From Lachnospiraceae bacterium (lineage in GTDB: Bacteria > Bacillota > Clostridia > Lachnospirales > Lachnospiraceae), in NCBI GenBank assembly GCA_017553505.1, contig JAFZLD010000015.1, positions 84,964-148,963 on the forward strand: a DNA stretch of 64,000 nucleotides, written 5' to 3'. The position numbers were made by a program, and so were the translations under genes. Below are positions 32,600-40,703 of the stretch, piece by piece. Under the pieces are notes generated by a model that had not been told where the DNA came from, ran no database searches, and worked only from the letters and a program-made list of their open reading frames with translations. The number at the start of each line of letters is the position of its first letter. The stretch's first letter is position 1.

Positions 32600-34129
32600 A
32601 TGATTAAGGACATTTCCAAGGTTAAAAAGTATGATGTGTTTGAAAGGGTGTTTACCGGCAAGACTGACGGCAATCCTTTCATCGATTACGATATTAAGGC
32701 TGTTTTTAAAGGCGAGCACGAGGAGGTAGAAGTAAACGGCTTCTACGATGGCTTCGGCAATTACGTGGTTCGTTTTATGCCTTCCTATGAGGGTATGTAC
32801 GAGTATACCGTGACAGGTTCTTTTGCCGATGAAGCTTACAGCGGGACGATTAAAGTAACTGCGGCGGATAAGAAGAATCACGGACCGGTGCGGGTTACCG
32901 ATAAGTTCCACTTTTCCTATGATGACGGAACGCCTTATTACAGCGTGGGCACTACGTGCTATGTGTGGGAGTTAAGAGAGGACAAACTCATCGCAGAGAC
33001 ACTTAAGAGCCTCGACAAAGCAGGCTTTAACAAGATTCGTTTCTGCATATTCCCCAAGCACTACGTGTACAATCTTGATGAGCCGAGGTCATATCCTTTT
33101 GAGGGTACGCCTGTGGGCAGTTATCTCATTACGCCTGAGAACTTTATGGATTATGATTATAAGACCGTCGGCAATAACTGGGATTTTGACAGATTCAATC
33201 CCGCGCACTTTCAGCATATCGAGAAGTGCATTAAGGAGCTTAAGAAAATCGGTGTGGAAGCGGATTTAATAGTATTCCACCCTTACGACAGATGGGGCTT
33301 TTCGAATCTCCCACGTGAGGTTGAGGTAAGGTACCTTGACTATATAATCAACAGATTCGCGGCGTACTCAAATGTCTGGTGGTCCATGGCCAATGAATTC
33401 GACATACTGCCTAACCGTGATGATTCCGTATGGAACTTCTACGGCAATTATTTCAAGGAGCATGATCCTTACGGACACCTTCGTTCGATTCATAATTGTC
33501 TTAGGGTATTCGACCACAGTGAGCCCTGGATTACACATGTAAGCTACCAGCGCACCGACCTTTACAAGACGGCCGAGGATACCGACGGACTCAGAGACAA
33601 GTACGGTAAGCCTGTGGTACTTGATGAGATAGCTTATGAAGGCAACATTCAGTGCGGCTGGGGTAACATCCCCGGCGAGGAGATGGTCAGACGTTTCTGG
33701 GAAGGAGCTATGCGCGGAGGCTATCCGGGCCATGGTGAGACATTCCTTAATGACGAGGGCATCCTCTGGTGGTCGCACGGCGGCAAGCTTCGAGGCGAGA
33801 GCTGGAAGAGAGTTAAGTTCTTACTTAAGATTCTCAGTGAGACTCCGGGCCACGGACTTAAGAAAGTTCCCGCCGAGTGGGACTGCGTTACGGCCGTATG
33901 CGAGGATGATGCGATAGAGGCAGAGACCGGCTATCGCATAGACTATTACAGCTTCATGCGCCCGGGCTACAGAGAGTTTAACATAAAGGACGACTACCTC
34001 TACGAAGTCGAGGTAATAGATACATGGGACATGACTGTTAAGAAAGTCGGCACGTTCTCCGGTAAGTTCAAGATTGAGCTTCCCGGCAAGCCTTATATGG
34101 CAATAAGACTTAAGAAGGTATTGAAATAA
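32600..34129 (+). CDS. DUF5060/DUF4038-like glycoside hydrolase
   Basis: 509 aa, no signal peptide. Residues about 8-80 (YDVFERVFTGKTDGNPFIDYDIKAVFKGEHEEVEVNGFYDG) form a DUF5060-type beta-sandwich. A TIM barrel related to apiosidase-like DUF4038 enzymes follows, with candidate catalytic glutamates in VWWSMANEFDI (acid/base) and KPVVLDEIAYEGN (nucleophile), as in clan GH-A. A C-terminal DUF5605-type beta domain completes it. ATG 32600 follows GAGGCG; an upstream in-frame start would overlap the previous gene by 53 bp. The substrate is probably a plant cell-wall side chain; it cannot be named more precisely. Confidence 0.85.
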   Translation: MIKDISKVKKYDVFERVFTGKTDGNPFIDYDIKAVFKGEHEEVEVNGFYDGFGNYVVRFMPSYEGMYEYTVTGSFADEAYSGTIKVTAADKKNHGPVRVTDKFHFSYDDGTPYYSVGTTCYVWELREDKLIAETLKSLDKAGFNKIRFCIFPKHYVYNLDEPRSYPFEGTPVGSYLITPENFMDYDYKTVGNNWDFDRFNPAHFQHIEKCIKELKKIGVEADLIVFHPYDRWGFSNLPREVEVRYLDYIINRFAAYSNVWWSMANEFDILPNRDDSVWNFYGNYFKEHDPYGHLRSIHNCLRVFDHSEPWITHVSYQRTDLYKTAEDTDGLRDKYGKPVVLDEIAYEGNIQCGWGNIPGEEMVRRFWEGAMRGGYPGHGETFLNDEGILWWSHGGKLRGESWKRVKFLLKILSETPGHGLKKVPAEWDCVTAVCEDDAIEAETGYRIDYYSFMRPGYREFNIKDDYLYEVEVIDTWDMTVKKVGTFSGKFKIELPGKPYMAIRLKKVLK

Positions 34130-34140
34130 TATATGGATTA

Positions 34141-34165
34141 AGGCACCGCGAACCGGTGTCTTTTT
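34141..34165 (+). terminator. Terminator after the glycosidase operon
   Basis: AGGCACCG, loop CGAAC, CGGTGTCT, then TTTTC. Confidence 0.82.
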
Positions 34166-34239
34166 CTTTGAATTAGACGGCAAAAGAAGGTACTCGTTGC
34201 GAAAATATTAAAGATTTGTTTAAATTGACAGATAATTTG

Positions 34240-34267
34240 TTGACTAACCTTCATATTGTGGTAAAAT
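34240..34267 (+). promoter_or_regulatory. Promoter of the phosphoribosyltransferase-like gene
   Basis: TTGACT at 34240-34245 and TAAAAT at 34262-34267 with 16-bp spacer. The ~65-nt leader (34275-34336) shows no strong hairpin. Confidence 0.68.
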
Positions 34268-34336
34268 GGAATCAAGGACAGAGGTACAATCTCATACCGA
34301 GAACGGGGTAAACTTTTCACATACGGAGGATACAGC

Positions 34337-34981
34337 ATGGAACAACGCATGACATCTATTTATTCTAAGAAGTTTCCCGACATCAAAATCAGGGTAATTC
34401 CCGGACATTTCGTTACTTCGCACTCCCACATCAATTACTACATCGATATGACTATGACCAAGATGAGAGCCAGCGAAGCCAAGAATGTAGCCAAAGCCAT
34501 TGCTTCCAAGTACTCATCCAACACCATCGTGGACACCATCGTATGTATGGACGGAAGCGAAGTTATCGGCGCTTATCTTGCCGATGAGCTTACCAGAGCC
34601 GGCATCATTTCCATGAACGCCCACAAGACGATTTACGTTGTAAGCCCCGAGTTTAACTCGACAGGTCAGATTATCTTCAGACAGAATCTGGTTCCCATGA
34701 TTGAAGGCAAGAACGTATTCCTGCTTCTTGCATCCACCACCACCGGTATGACGCTTCACAGATGTCTTGAGTGTATCAACTACTACGGTGGCCACATTAC
34801 AGGTATCACGTCCGTATTCAGCATGATTAATTCAATCTGCGGCATCCACGTTTCATCGCTGTTTAAAGCAGGCGACCTTCCGGACTACAAAGCATACAAT
34901 CACGGCGAGTGCCCGATGTGCGACGCTAAGGTTCCGATTGATGCATTTGTAAATGGTTACGGATACTCGCAACTTAAGTAA
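34337..34981 (+). CDS. Phosphoribosyltransferase-like protein
   Basis: 214 aa, soluble, overall pattern of type I PRTases related to orotate phosphoribosyltransferase (HFVTSHSHINYYIDM near the N-terminus; MDGSEVIGAYLADEL; NVFLLLASTTTGMTLHRCLECI). The PRPP loop normally has two acidic residues (VDDVVTTG); here it reads LASTTTG, so catalysis is doubtful and a regulatory or binding role is possible. Two cysteines near the end (GECPMCDAK) could bind metal. CGGAGGATACAGC precedes ATG. Transcribed alone. Confidence 0.75.
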   Translation: MEQRMTSIYSKKFPDIKIRVIPGHFVTSHSHINYYIDMTMTKMRASEAKNVAKAIASKYSSNTIVDTIVCMDGSEVIGAYLADELTRAGIISMNAHKTIYVVSPEFNSTGQIIFRQNLVPMIEGKNVFLLLASTTTGMTLHRCLECINYYGGHITGITSVFSMINSICGIHVSSLFKAGDLPDYKAYNHGECPMCDAKVPIDAFVNGYGYSQLK

Positions 34982-34999
34982 AAAGAAAGAATAGGATTG

Positions 35000-35037
35000 G
35001 AGCTACTTAGGAGAATAACCTGAGTAGCTCTTTTTTT
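35000..35037 (+). terminator. Terminator after the PRTase-like gene
   Basis: GAGCTACTTAGG pairs with CCTGAGTAGCTC (one G-U) across AGAATAA, then seven T. Confidence 0.9.
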
Positions 35038-35330
35038 GCGGGTTTTTAAAATTAGTTCAGTCTTGATAGAAGAGTGAAGTGATTTGTGCGCGCTGCTCAG
35101 ATGAAAATGTTGGTGAATGATTGACATAATAGCGGATGAATGAAAGAAATGCGACAGATATGGTGCGAGAATGTGTAATAGTGGTGTAATAGGGTCAATA
35201 ATGTGCGAAAAAATATAAAAATGTAGCATATTGATATTTACAAACTGCAGAAAATGGTGCAAACTAATAGTAGCGGAGTTGCATTAGGACATAATAATAC
35301 ACATAACATCTAGAAAAGGAGAATATTGTT
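35038..35330. other. AT-rich gene-free stretch before the secreted-protein cassette
   Basis: 293 bases with clearly lower GC than the preceding genes. TTGATATTTACAAAC-like sequence near 35230 may be part of the promoter for the cassette. A minus-strand frame of 101 codons crosses it but has a repetitive His/Ser/Leu-rich composition and no ribosome site. No other structure seen. The drop in GC marks the left edge of a probable acquired segment. Confidence 0.5.
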
Positions 35331-35753
35331 ATGAAAAAAGTTTTATCACTGGTGCTTGTTGTTTTAACTCTTGTATTTATTGTTTCAACACCACTAACCT
35401 CAAATGCCAGTCAACATGGCTCGCATTCGGTATCTTTCTCTTATTGGTTTGGAAGTGTTACAACTACAATAGACTGGGATTACGAATATGGTGTAAAAAT
35501 TAAGGAAAGCACCGGATATTCTGCAGCTACTGGATTGTGCATTCTTGCATACACATATCGGTATAAGAATTGGGAAGATATAACTCACTATTTTAAAACG
35601 ATAGTATACAGGAGCCTTACAGCAGGTATTTCTATAGGGGATGTTGTAGGTGGTACTGTAGGAGGAGATTTAGTTTGGATATCGGATACGTACTATTCCT
35701 TTGTGACAAACAAAGGTAATGCCGCCTCTTCGCATGATGAGACTTTTGAATAG
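35331..35753 (+). CDS. Secreted protein of unknown family (bacteriocin or toxin candidate)
   Basis: 140 aa. Residues 1-27 form a signal peptide (KK, then LSLVLVVLTLVFIV, cleavage probably after SNA). The mature ~113 residues are rich in Tyr, Trp, Ser and Thr (SYWFGSV, DWDYEYGV, LAYTYRYKNW), with one cysteine and a glycine-rich stretch (ISIGDVVGGTVGGDLVW). AAAAGGAG lies 9 nt before ATG. It ends in its own terminator, and an ABC ATPase with two membrane proteins follows at once, so it may be a secreted peptide with cognate export or immunity. It resembles no bacteriocin family I can name; codon use is AT-rich like its cassette. Confidence 0.75.
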   Translation: MKKVLSLVLVVLTLVFIVSTPLTSNASQHGSHSVSFSYWFGSVTTTIDWDYEYGVKIKESTGYSAATGLCILAYTYRYKNWEDITHYFKTIVYRSLTAGISIGDVVGGTVGGDLVWISDTYYSFVTNKGNAASSHDETFE

Positions 35754-35784
35754 CTACATTACGGTATAGAAAAACAATTATAGA

Positions 35785-35823
35785 ATCTATCTCAGCAGGC
35801 AATATTGCTGAGATAGATTTTTT
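35785..35823 (+). terminator. Terminator between secreted protein and ABC genes
   Basis: Perfect 13-bp stem ATCTATCTCAGCA (35785-35797) with its complement (35806-35818), then T6. Partial readthrough would give much more secreted protein than transporter. Confidence 0.9.
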
Positions 35824-35832
35824 GGGGTGAAT

Positions 35833-36498
35833 ATGGTTACTTTAACTGATTTTGAAAAGAAATATGGAAATAAAATCATAATTAGATGTGATTCACTTTG
35901 CTTTAATAGTGGCAAAATTTCGTTTTTGATGGCACCAAATGGAGCGGGAAAAACTACCCTGTTGAAATGCATTACTGCACTTGAACAATATGAAGGACAA
36001 ATAATGATAAATGATAAAGAGAACACAGATAATTTGGAAGAGTGCCTTGTTATTTGGGATGATTGCCCCTTCATTGATACACTATCAGGGCTTAAAAACT
36101 TGCTAATTCTTTCGGAAAATAAAAAGAGCAATAAGGAAATATTTGATATAGCTATTAAACATCTTAACGAGGAACTTCTAAGAAGACGTGTACGGACTTA
36201 TTCATACGGGCAACGCAAGAGACTTGCTTTAGCTTTAGCAGAGATATTAAATCCGACAGTGCTGATAATGGATGAGATTTCAAACGGTTTGGACTTTGAT
36301 ACTATGCAGGAGTTACAAAAAAAATTGAAAGAGTTATCTGTCAACAGAACGATAATACTAACGGGACATCAATTCGGATTTTACGAGAAGATATATGACG
36401 ATCTATACATAATCAAGGATGGCGTGATTATAAAAGAGAATTCTGTTGGCAGAAAATCATTAGAGGAGGTATATTGTGAAACTCTCCATATTAACTGA
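35833..36498 (+). CDS. ABC transporter ATP-binding protein
   Basis: 221 aa, a single nucleotide-binding domain. Walker A is APNGAGKTTLL (near residue 35; the usual leading Gly is Ala), signature YSYGQRKRLALA, Walker B VLIMDEISNGLD, H-loop TGHQF. ATG 35833 is preferred to GTG 35827 because the ribosome site GGGG at 35824-35827 covers the GTG. It overlaps the first membrane protein by 23 bp. Short ATPases of this kind drive peptide exporters or LanFEG-like immunity pumps; with the secreted protein upstream, that is the leading guess. Confidence 0.88.
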   Translation: MVTLTDFEKKYGNKIIIRCDSLCFNSGKISFLMAPNGAGKTTLLKCITALEQYEGQIMINDKENTDNLEECLVIWDDCPFIDTLSGLKNLLILSENKKSNKEIFDIAIKHLNEELLRRRVRTYSYGQRKRLALALAEILNPTVLIMDEISNGLDFDTMQELQKKLKELSVNRTIILTGHQFGFYEKIYDDLYIIKDGVIIKENSVGRKSLEEVYCETLHIN

Positions 36499-37399
36499 TT
36501 TAAAAGCTTGGATTTATTCGGGTAGAATAATGATGCCGTTAGCTATAGTTGCTTTTCTGTTTTCATTATCTGTTTTGGGTTCGTATAGGTTTTTTGTCGC
36601 CGGTAACAATTTTTTCCTTCGTGAGGAAGAGGATGCGATTGAACAGGGCTTGTATGATGAATATGTATCGGCATTTAGCAAAACATCGGATAATACATTG
36701 TATGATAATGAACTGCTTGTCAGTGATTTAGAAAAAACTGGATCTAATCTTCACGCGTTGAGTCCTAAACACGCCTTATCGTATTGTATGGAGATGGGAT
36801 ATTTCTTTTTTCCTTTTTTAATGACTGTCTTTGGAGCGTATACGGTAAAGGCTGATATGAGCAGTAAGATTATGCGGTTTAGAGCGGCAAGAGAAGGACG
36901 TTGGGCCTATTTCTGGGGAAAGCAGATTGTTCTTTTTGTTTTGATAATTGGATGTGTAATAGTGGGGATTATAACAGATTTTTGTATTTCGCTGGTAACC
37001 TTTGCAGGCATTAATAAGAAACAAGTTTTTAGTCTGATAGATATTTCGGGTAATAAATATCCGAATCTGGGAAACAACCTGGGGCAAGTGGCTTTTTTTG
37101 TTTTCTTTATTTTACTCTTCTTGGAACTTGGCTTTAGTTTGGCTTTCATTTCAAAGTCACTTTTAATTCCGACGGTGATAGCAATTTTTGTATTTTATGT
37201 AATGCCCATGTATAAATACAGCCCTCTTAATGCACTGACAAATGTTTTTGCTCCATTATGCGATTTTCAGGGAATTGTACATTTTAAGTGCATCCCTATT
37301 GATTCACTTTCAGCTTTTTCTATTATACTATTGTTACTAATCATCCCGCTTTTTTCGGCTGTATTGTTTAATAAATTTAGAAGCATGTATAAGTTTTGA
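36476..37399 (+). CDS. ABC-2-like membrane protein, paralogue 1
   Basis: 307 aa with about six transmembrane segments: one near the N-terminus, then a ~90-residue outside loop, then five. GTG start with GGAGGT 6 nt upstream, inside the end of the ATPase gene. It is a diverged duplicate of the next gene: both carry LHALSP--AL--C-E-G---FP--MT--GA before the second segment, and a basic loop (RFRAAREGRWAYFWGKQ / RVRVSREGKWKYFVAKQ) after it. It should form the membrane channel with the ATPase. Confidence 0.85.
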   Translation: MKLSILTDLKAWIYSGRIMMPLAIVAFLFSLSVLGSYRFFVAGNNFFLREEEDAIEQGLYDEYVSAFSKTSDNTLYDNELLVSDLEKTGSNLHALSPKHALSYCMEMGYFFFPFLMTVFGAYTVKADMSSKIMRFRAAREGRWAYFWGKQIVLFVLIIGCVIVGIITDFCISLVTFAGINKKQVFSLIDISGNKYPNLGNNLGQVAFFVFFILLFLELGFSLAFISKSLLIPTVIAIFVFYVMPMYKYSPLNALTNVFAPLCDFQGIVHFKCIPIDSLSAFSIILLLLIIPLFSAVLFNKFRSMYKF

Positions 37400-37408
37400 G
37401 AGGGCTAA

Positions 37409-38326
37409 ATGCGTAATTCATTTAAAGCAGAACTTAAAATGTGGTTTCATACGGGAAGAATTATTGTTACATTAGGTGTGCTTTTGGGGGCAGATGTTTT
37501 TTTTACTGCATTAGGCATTTCATCAATTGAGGAGAAGATAAAAGCGTTTACTTTTTCGATAAATATGATTTCTTCCGATACGGAAATTTATAGAATTCTT
37601 CAGGAGCCACTTATTTACGAAGACGGAAGTGTAAATGCTGTTCTTAAAAATAAGATGGATATTGAAATGACATTACATGCTTTATCCCCTCATAATGCAC
37701 TGTTATTTTGTACAGAAGTGGGGTTTTATCTATTTCCGGTAATAATGACTATCTTAGGGGCGCAAGCAGTATGTCAGGAATATTCAACCGGTGTGATGCG
37801 AGTAAGAGTATCAAGGGAAGGAAAATGGAAGTATTTTGTTGCAAAGCAGACTGTAATGATTTTAGTAGCAATTGGATTGATTTCTATGGCAACGTTACTA
37901 TACAGAATAGGTTCAAAGTTTTTCTTTGATATTGCAAAAAAACATGCGTATTTGAAGTATATTGATACTTCCGAGGGGAACTATTCAGATACTGGAAATA
38001 TATTGTATCTGGTATTGTTTTTTGCCTTATGCATTATTATATTTTTGGAAATTGGATTTAGTATAGGTTATCTTTTTAAATCATCTATAATTCCTAGTGC
38101 TATTGTTGGCTTCTTATGGTTCATAAATATTATACCGCTAGACTATGGTCCTAAGAATGCAATATATAATGTCGCAAATAGGTTGTCACGTTTTGATGGA
38201 TTTGTGCCAAATGGAATGGTGTCGGTAATTACTAATTTTTCGGCAAGTATTGTCATTGTGATTACGCTCATGCTCCCATTGATAGTGGCATTTTTTACGT
38301 GGAATAAAAGAAGTTTCTATAAATAG
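37409..38326 (+). CDS. ABC-2-like membrane protein, paralogue 2
   Basis: 305 aa, same layout as the preceding paralogue, from which it is separated by 9 bp with GAGAGGG as ribosome site. The pair probably make a heterodimeric permease. AT-rich codon use matches the cassette and differs from the flanking genes. The 209 bases that follow (38327-38535) hold a promoter for the histidine kinase and no other clear feature; no strong terminator was seen after this gene. Confidence 0.85.
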   Translation: MRNSFKAELKMWFHTGRIIVTLGVLLGADVFFTALGISSIEEKIKAFTFSINMISSDTEIYRILQEPLIYEDGSVNAVLKNKMDIEMTLHALSPHNALLFCTEVGFYLFPVIMTILGAQAVCQEYSTGVMRVRVSREGKWKYFVAKQTVMILVAIGLISMATLLYRIGSKFFFDIAKKHAYLKYIDTSEGNYSDTGNILYLVLFFALCIIIFLEIGFSIGYLFKSSIIPSAIVGFLWFINIIPLDYGPKNAIYNVANRLSRFDGFVPNGMVSVITNFSASIVIVITLMLPLIVAFFTWNKRSFYK

Positions 38327-38456
38327 AAAGGGAGAGAAAAAGTTGCAAGGGTCGCAATCGAGAATTGCTTTTGCGGCTTAAAATACTTCAGAACATAGAT
38401 GTGGTCCAAAATGCTTTAAATATATGGAAAAATCAATCAACTCAAACTCTTTTGTG

Positions 38457-38485
38457 TTGATTTCTGAAAACTTTATTTGTATAAT
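38457..38485 (+). promoter_or_regulatory. Promoter of the hybrid histidine kinase
   Basis: TTGATT at 38457-38462 and consensus TATAAT at 38480-38485, 17-bp spacer. Confidence 0.78.
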
Positions 38486-38535
38486 ATACTCACATTGGTG
38501 TATATGGGTTCTACTTTTGTTACATCGGAGAACCT

Positions 38536-40680
38536 ATGAGAAAGTACGAAGCACATCGTAAAAGCGAAGATGCGTTGAGACGAAGCATTGATGCCATATA
38601 TAGGGAAAAAGATACTGACGCGGCAGTGGAAAGAGTGCTTTCTATTACTGCGCGTTTTTATAGTGCGGATCGTTGCTATCTCTATGAGCTCTACGAAGAC
38701 GAAGAGTGCTACAAGAATACCTATGAGTGGTGCCGTGAGGGACTTAGCCCCATAGACAAGACCATGACCTATCCGCAGGACATTATTTCTACCTGGCTTG
38801 AAGAGTACGGCAAGGAAGGTGAGGTCTGGATTGCATCCGTAGAAGATGAAATCAGGGGCGGCTACGTCTACGACACACTTATTTCTCAGAAAGTTGAAAG
38901 TATTATCTTAAGCCCCATCAAAAACGGTAAGACCATTGTGGGTTTCTTAGGTCTTGATAATCCCAAGAAATCCGTGGACGACAGATTCCTGCTTCGTTCC
39001 GTTTCGGTAATTATATACAGTGAAATCGCAAGAAGAAGACAGGCTAAACTTCAGGAAAGAGAAGCCGAGAAACAAAAGCGCCAGCTCGAACTTGATAAGT
39101 CCATTATCGAAGTCCTGGCCAATGAATACTCGTCTGCTTTTTACGTAGACCTTGATACGGATTCCCTTACCCCCATCCGAACAGACTCGGCCATGGAGGC
39201 GCATTTCGGCGAGTTTTTCAAGGATAAGATCAATTATTCACCCGCATACAGAATATATGTGAATACGGTTGTGCAAGAAGACGACAGAGAGGATATGTTC
39301 TTTGCCGGAAGCGTTACGCATTTGAGAGAAGCGCTAAGGGAGACCAGCCTTGTAATTAAGAGGTTCAGGTGCTTAATCAACGGCTCTGAAGAAATATTCG
39401 AGGCTAAATGCGTTAAGGTCGGTAACGTTAACGCGCGTCCGAAGATTATCGTAATCGGTATAGCAAACAGAGAGATAGAAACAAGAGAAGAGCAGAACCG
39501 CCGAATCGAACTTATCGAGGCCAATAAACGCGCCGAGGAAGCAAGTAAGGCCAAGAGTACTTTTCTTTTTAACATGAGCCACGATATAAGAACGCCTATG
39601 AACGCTATTATAGGCTACACCGACATGGCGGAGAGCAATGCGGGTAATCCCGAGAAGAGAGACGAGTGCCTTCAGAAGGTTAAGCTTGCCAGCCATCAAC
39701 TGCTAAGTCTTGTTAACGACGTCCTTGATATGGCGCGAATCGAAAACGGTAAAATCGCCATAGAAGAGATGCCCAACGACATTAAGGTTACGACGGGAAA
39801 CTGCTTCCAGTTATCCAAGCAGGACGGGGTGGCTCACGGCCTTAATATGACAATCGAATATCGTGATATAGAACACAACATGATATTCTGTGACGCGGCG
39901 CGCCTTAACAGGATATTTACGAATATTATCAGTAACTCGGTTAAATATACGAAGCCCGGCGGTAATATCAGCTTCATCGTGGAAGAGCTTCCCGGAAAGC
40001 GGCTGGGATACGCAAGATTTAAGTTCACGGTTACGGACACCGGTATCGGTATGAGTGAGGAGTTCGTAAAGCACATTTTCGAATCCTTTTCGCGCGAACG
40101 TTCCACGACCGCAAGCGGCGTAGAAGGCGCGGGCCTCGGTATGGCTATTACCAAGGAACTGGTGGACATGATGGGTGGCACCATAGATGTTAAGAGTGAG
40201 CTTGGTACCGGAACAATCGTATCCATAAGAATCGACTTTAGAATTGCCGAGAACGTATCGCCCGATTCCGCGGACGAAGAAGTGGATTACGATAAGGGCC
40301 TTGAGTTCAAGCGCGTTCTTCTTGCTGAAGATAATGACATGAACAGAGAGATTGCCAAGCATATCTTAGAGAGTCGCGGGCTTATAGTCGAAGAAGCCAA
40401 CGACGGTTCGGTGGCGGTCGAGATGGTGCTTCAGAAGGCTCCCGATTACTACGACTACGTGCTCATGGATGTGCAGATGCCGTACATGGACGGATACAAG
40501 GCGACGGGCGCCATCAGAAGTTTCGCGGATTCCAAGTACGCTAAGCTACCCATCATTGCAATGACGGCGAATGCCTTCGAGGAAGACCGTAAGAAAGCTC
40601 TCATGGCGGGCATGGACGCTCATCTGGCTAAGCCGATTAACGTCAAAGATCTCTTCAGAACCCTTCAGAGATTTGCATAA
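38536..40680 (+). CDS. Cytoplasmic hybrid sensor histidine kinase (GAF-PAS-HisKA-HATPase-REC)
   Basis: 714 aa without transmembrane segments. The N-terminal ~165 residues form a GAF domain (VERVLSITARFYSADRCYLYELYEDEE, ILSPIKNGKTIVGFLGLDNP). A PAS-like region precedes HisKA with the phospho-acceptor His in FLFNMSHDIRTPMNAIIGY. The HATPase domain has ARLNRIFTNIISNSVKYTKPGG, VTDTGIGMS and GAGLGMAITKELV. The receiver (from about 590) has VLLAEDND and the acceptor Asp in YVLMDVQMPYMDG. No output domain or partner adjacent, so the target is unknown. Start after GGAGAACCT. Confidence 0.92.
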   Translation: MRKYEAHRKSEDALRRSIDAIYREKDTDAAVERVLSITARFYSADRCYLYELYEDEECYKNTYEWCREGLSPIDKTMTYPQDIISTWLEEYGKEGEVWIASVEDEIRGGYVYDTLISQKVESIILSPIKNGKTIVGFLGLDNPKKSVDDRFLLRSVSVIIYSEIARRRQAKLQEREAEKQKRQLELDKSIIEVLANEYSSAFYVDLDTDSLTPIRTDSAMEAHFGEFFKDKINYSPAYRIYVNTVVQEDDREDMFFAGSVTHLREALRETSLVIKRFRCLINGSEEIFEAKCVKVGNVNARPKIIVIGIANREIETREEQNRRIELIEANKRAEEASKAKSTFLFNMSHDIRTPMNAIIGYTDMAESNAGNPEKRDECLQKVKLASHQLLSLVNDVLDMARIENGKIAIEEMPNDIKVTTGNCFQLSKQDGVAHGLNMTIEYRDIEHNMIFCDAARLNRIFTNIISNSVKYTKPGGNISFIVEELPGKRLGYARFKFTVTDTGIGMSEEFVKHIFESFSRERSTTASGVEGAGLGMAITKELVDMMGGTIDVKSELGTGTIVSIRIDFRIAENVSPDSADEEVDYDKGLEFKRVLLAEDNDMNREIAKHILESRGLIVEEANDGSVAVEMVLQKAPDYYDYVLMDVQMPYMDGYKATGAIRSFADSKYAKLPIIAMTANAFEEDRKKALMAGMDAHLAKPINVKDLFRTLQRFA

Positions 40681-40703
40681 ATTTTACAAAGGATAAGTTG
40701 ACT

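Noticed and set aside
34957-35262. Minus-strand 101-codon ORF
   Set aside because: Low-complexity His/Ser/Leu composition, no ribosome site, and it overlaps a plus-strand terminator.
35331-35753. Lactococcin 972 family bacteriocin
   Set aside because: The mature part is longer and does not show the family's spaced Tyr/Trp/His pattern clearly enough; left as unknown.
36818-37149. Minus-strand ORFs inside the ABC membrane protein gene
   Set aside because: Shadows of a well-supported plus-strand gene with paralogue support.
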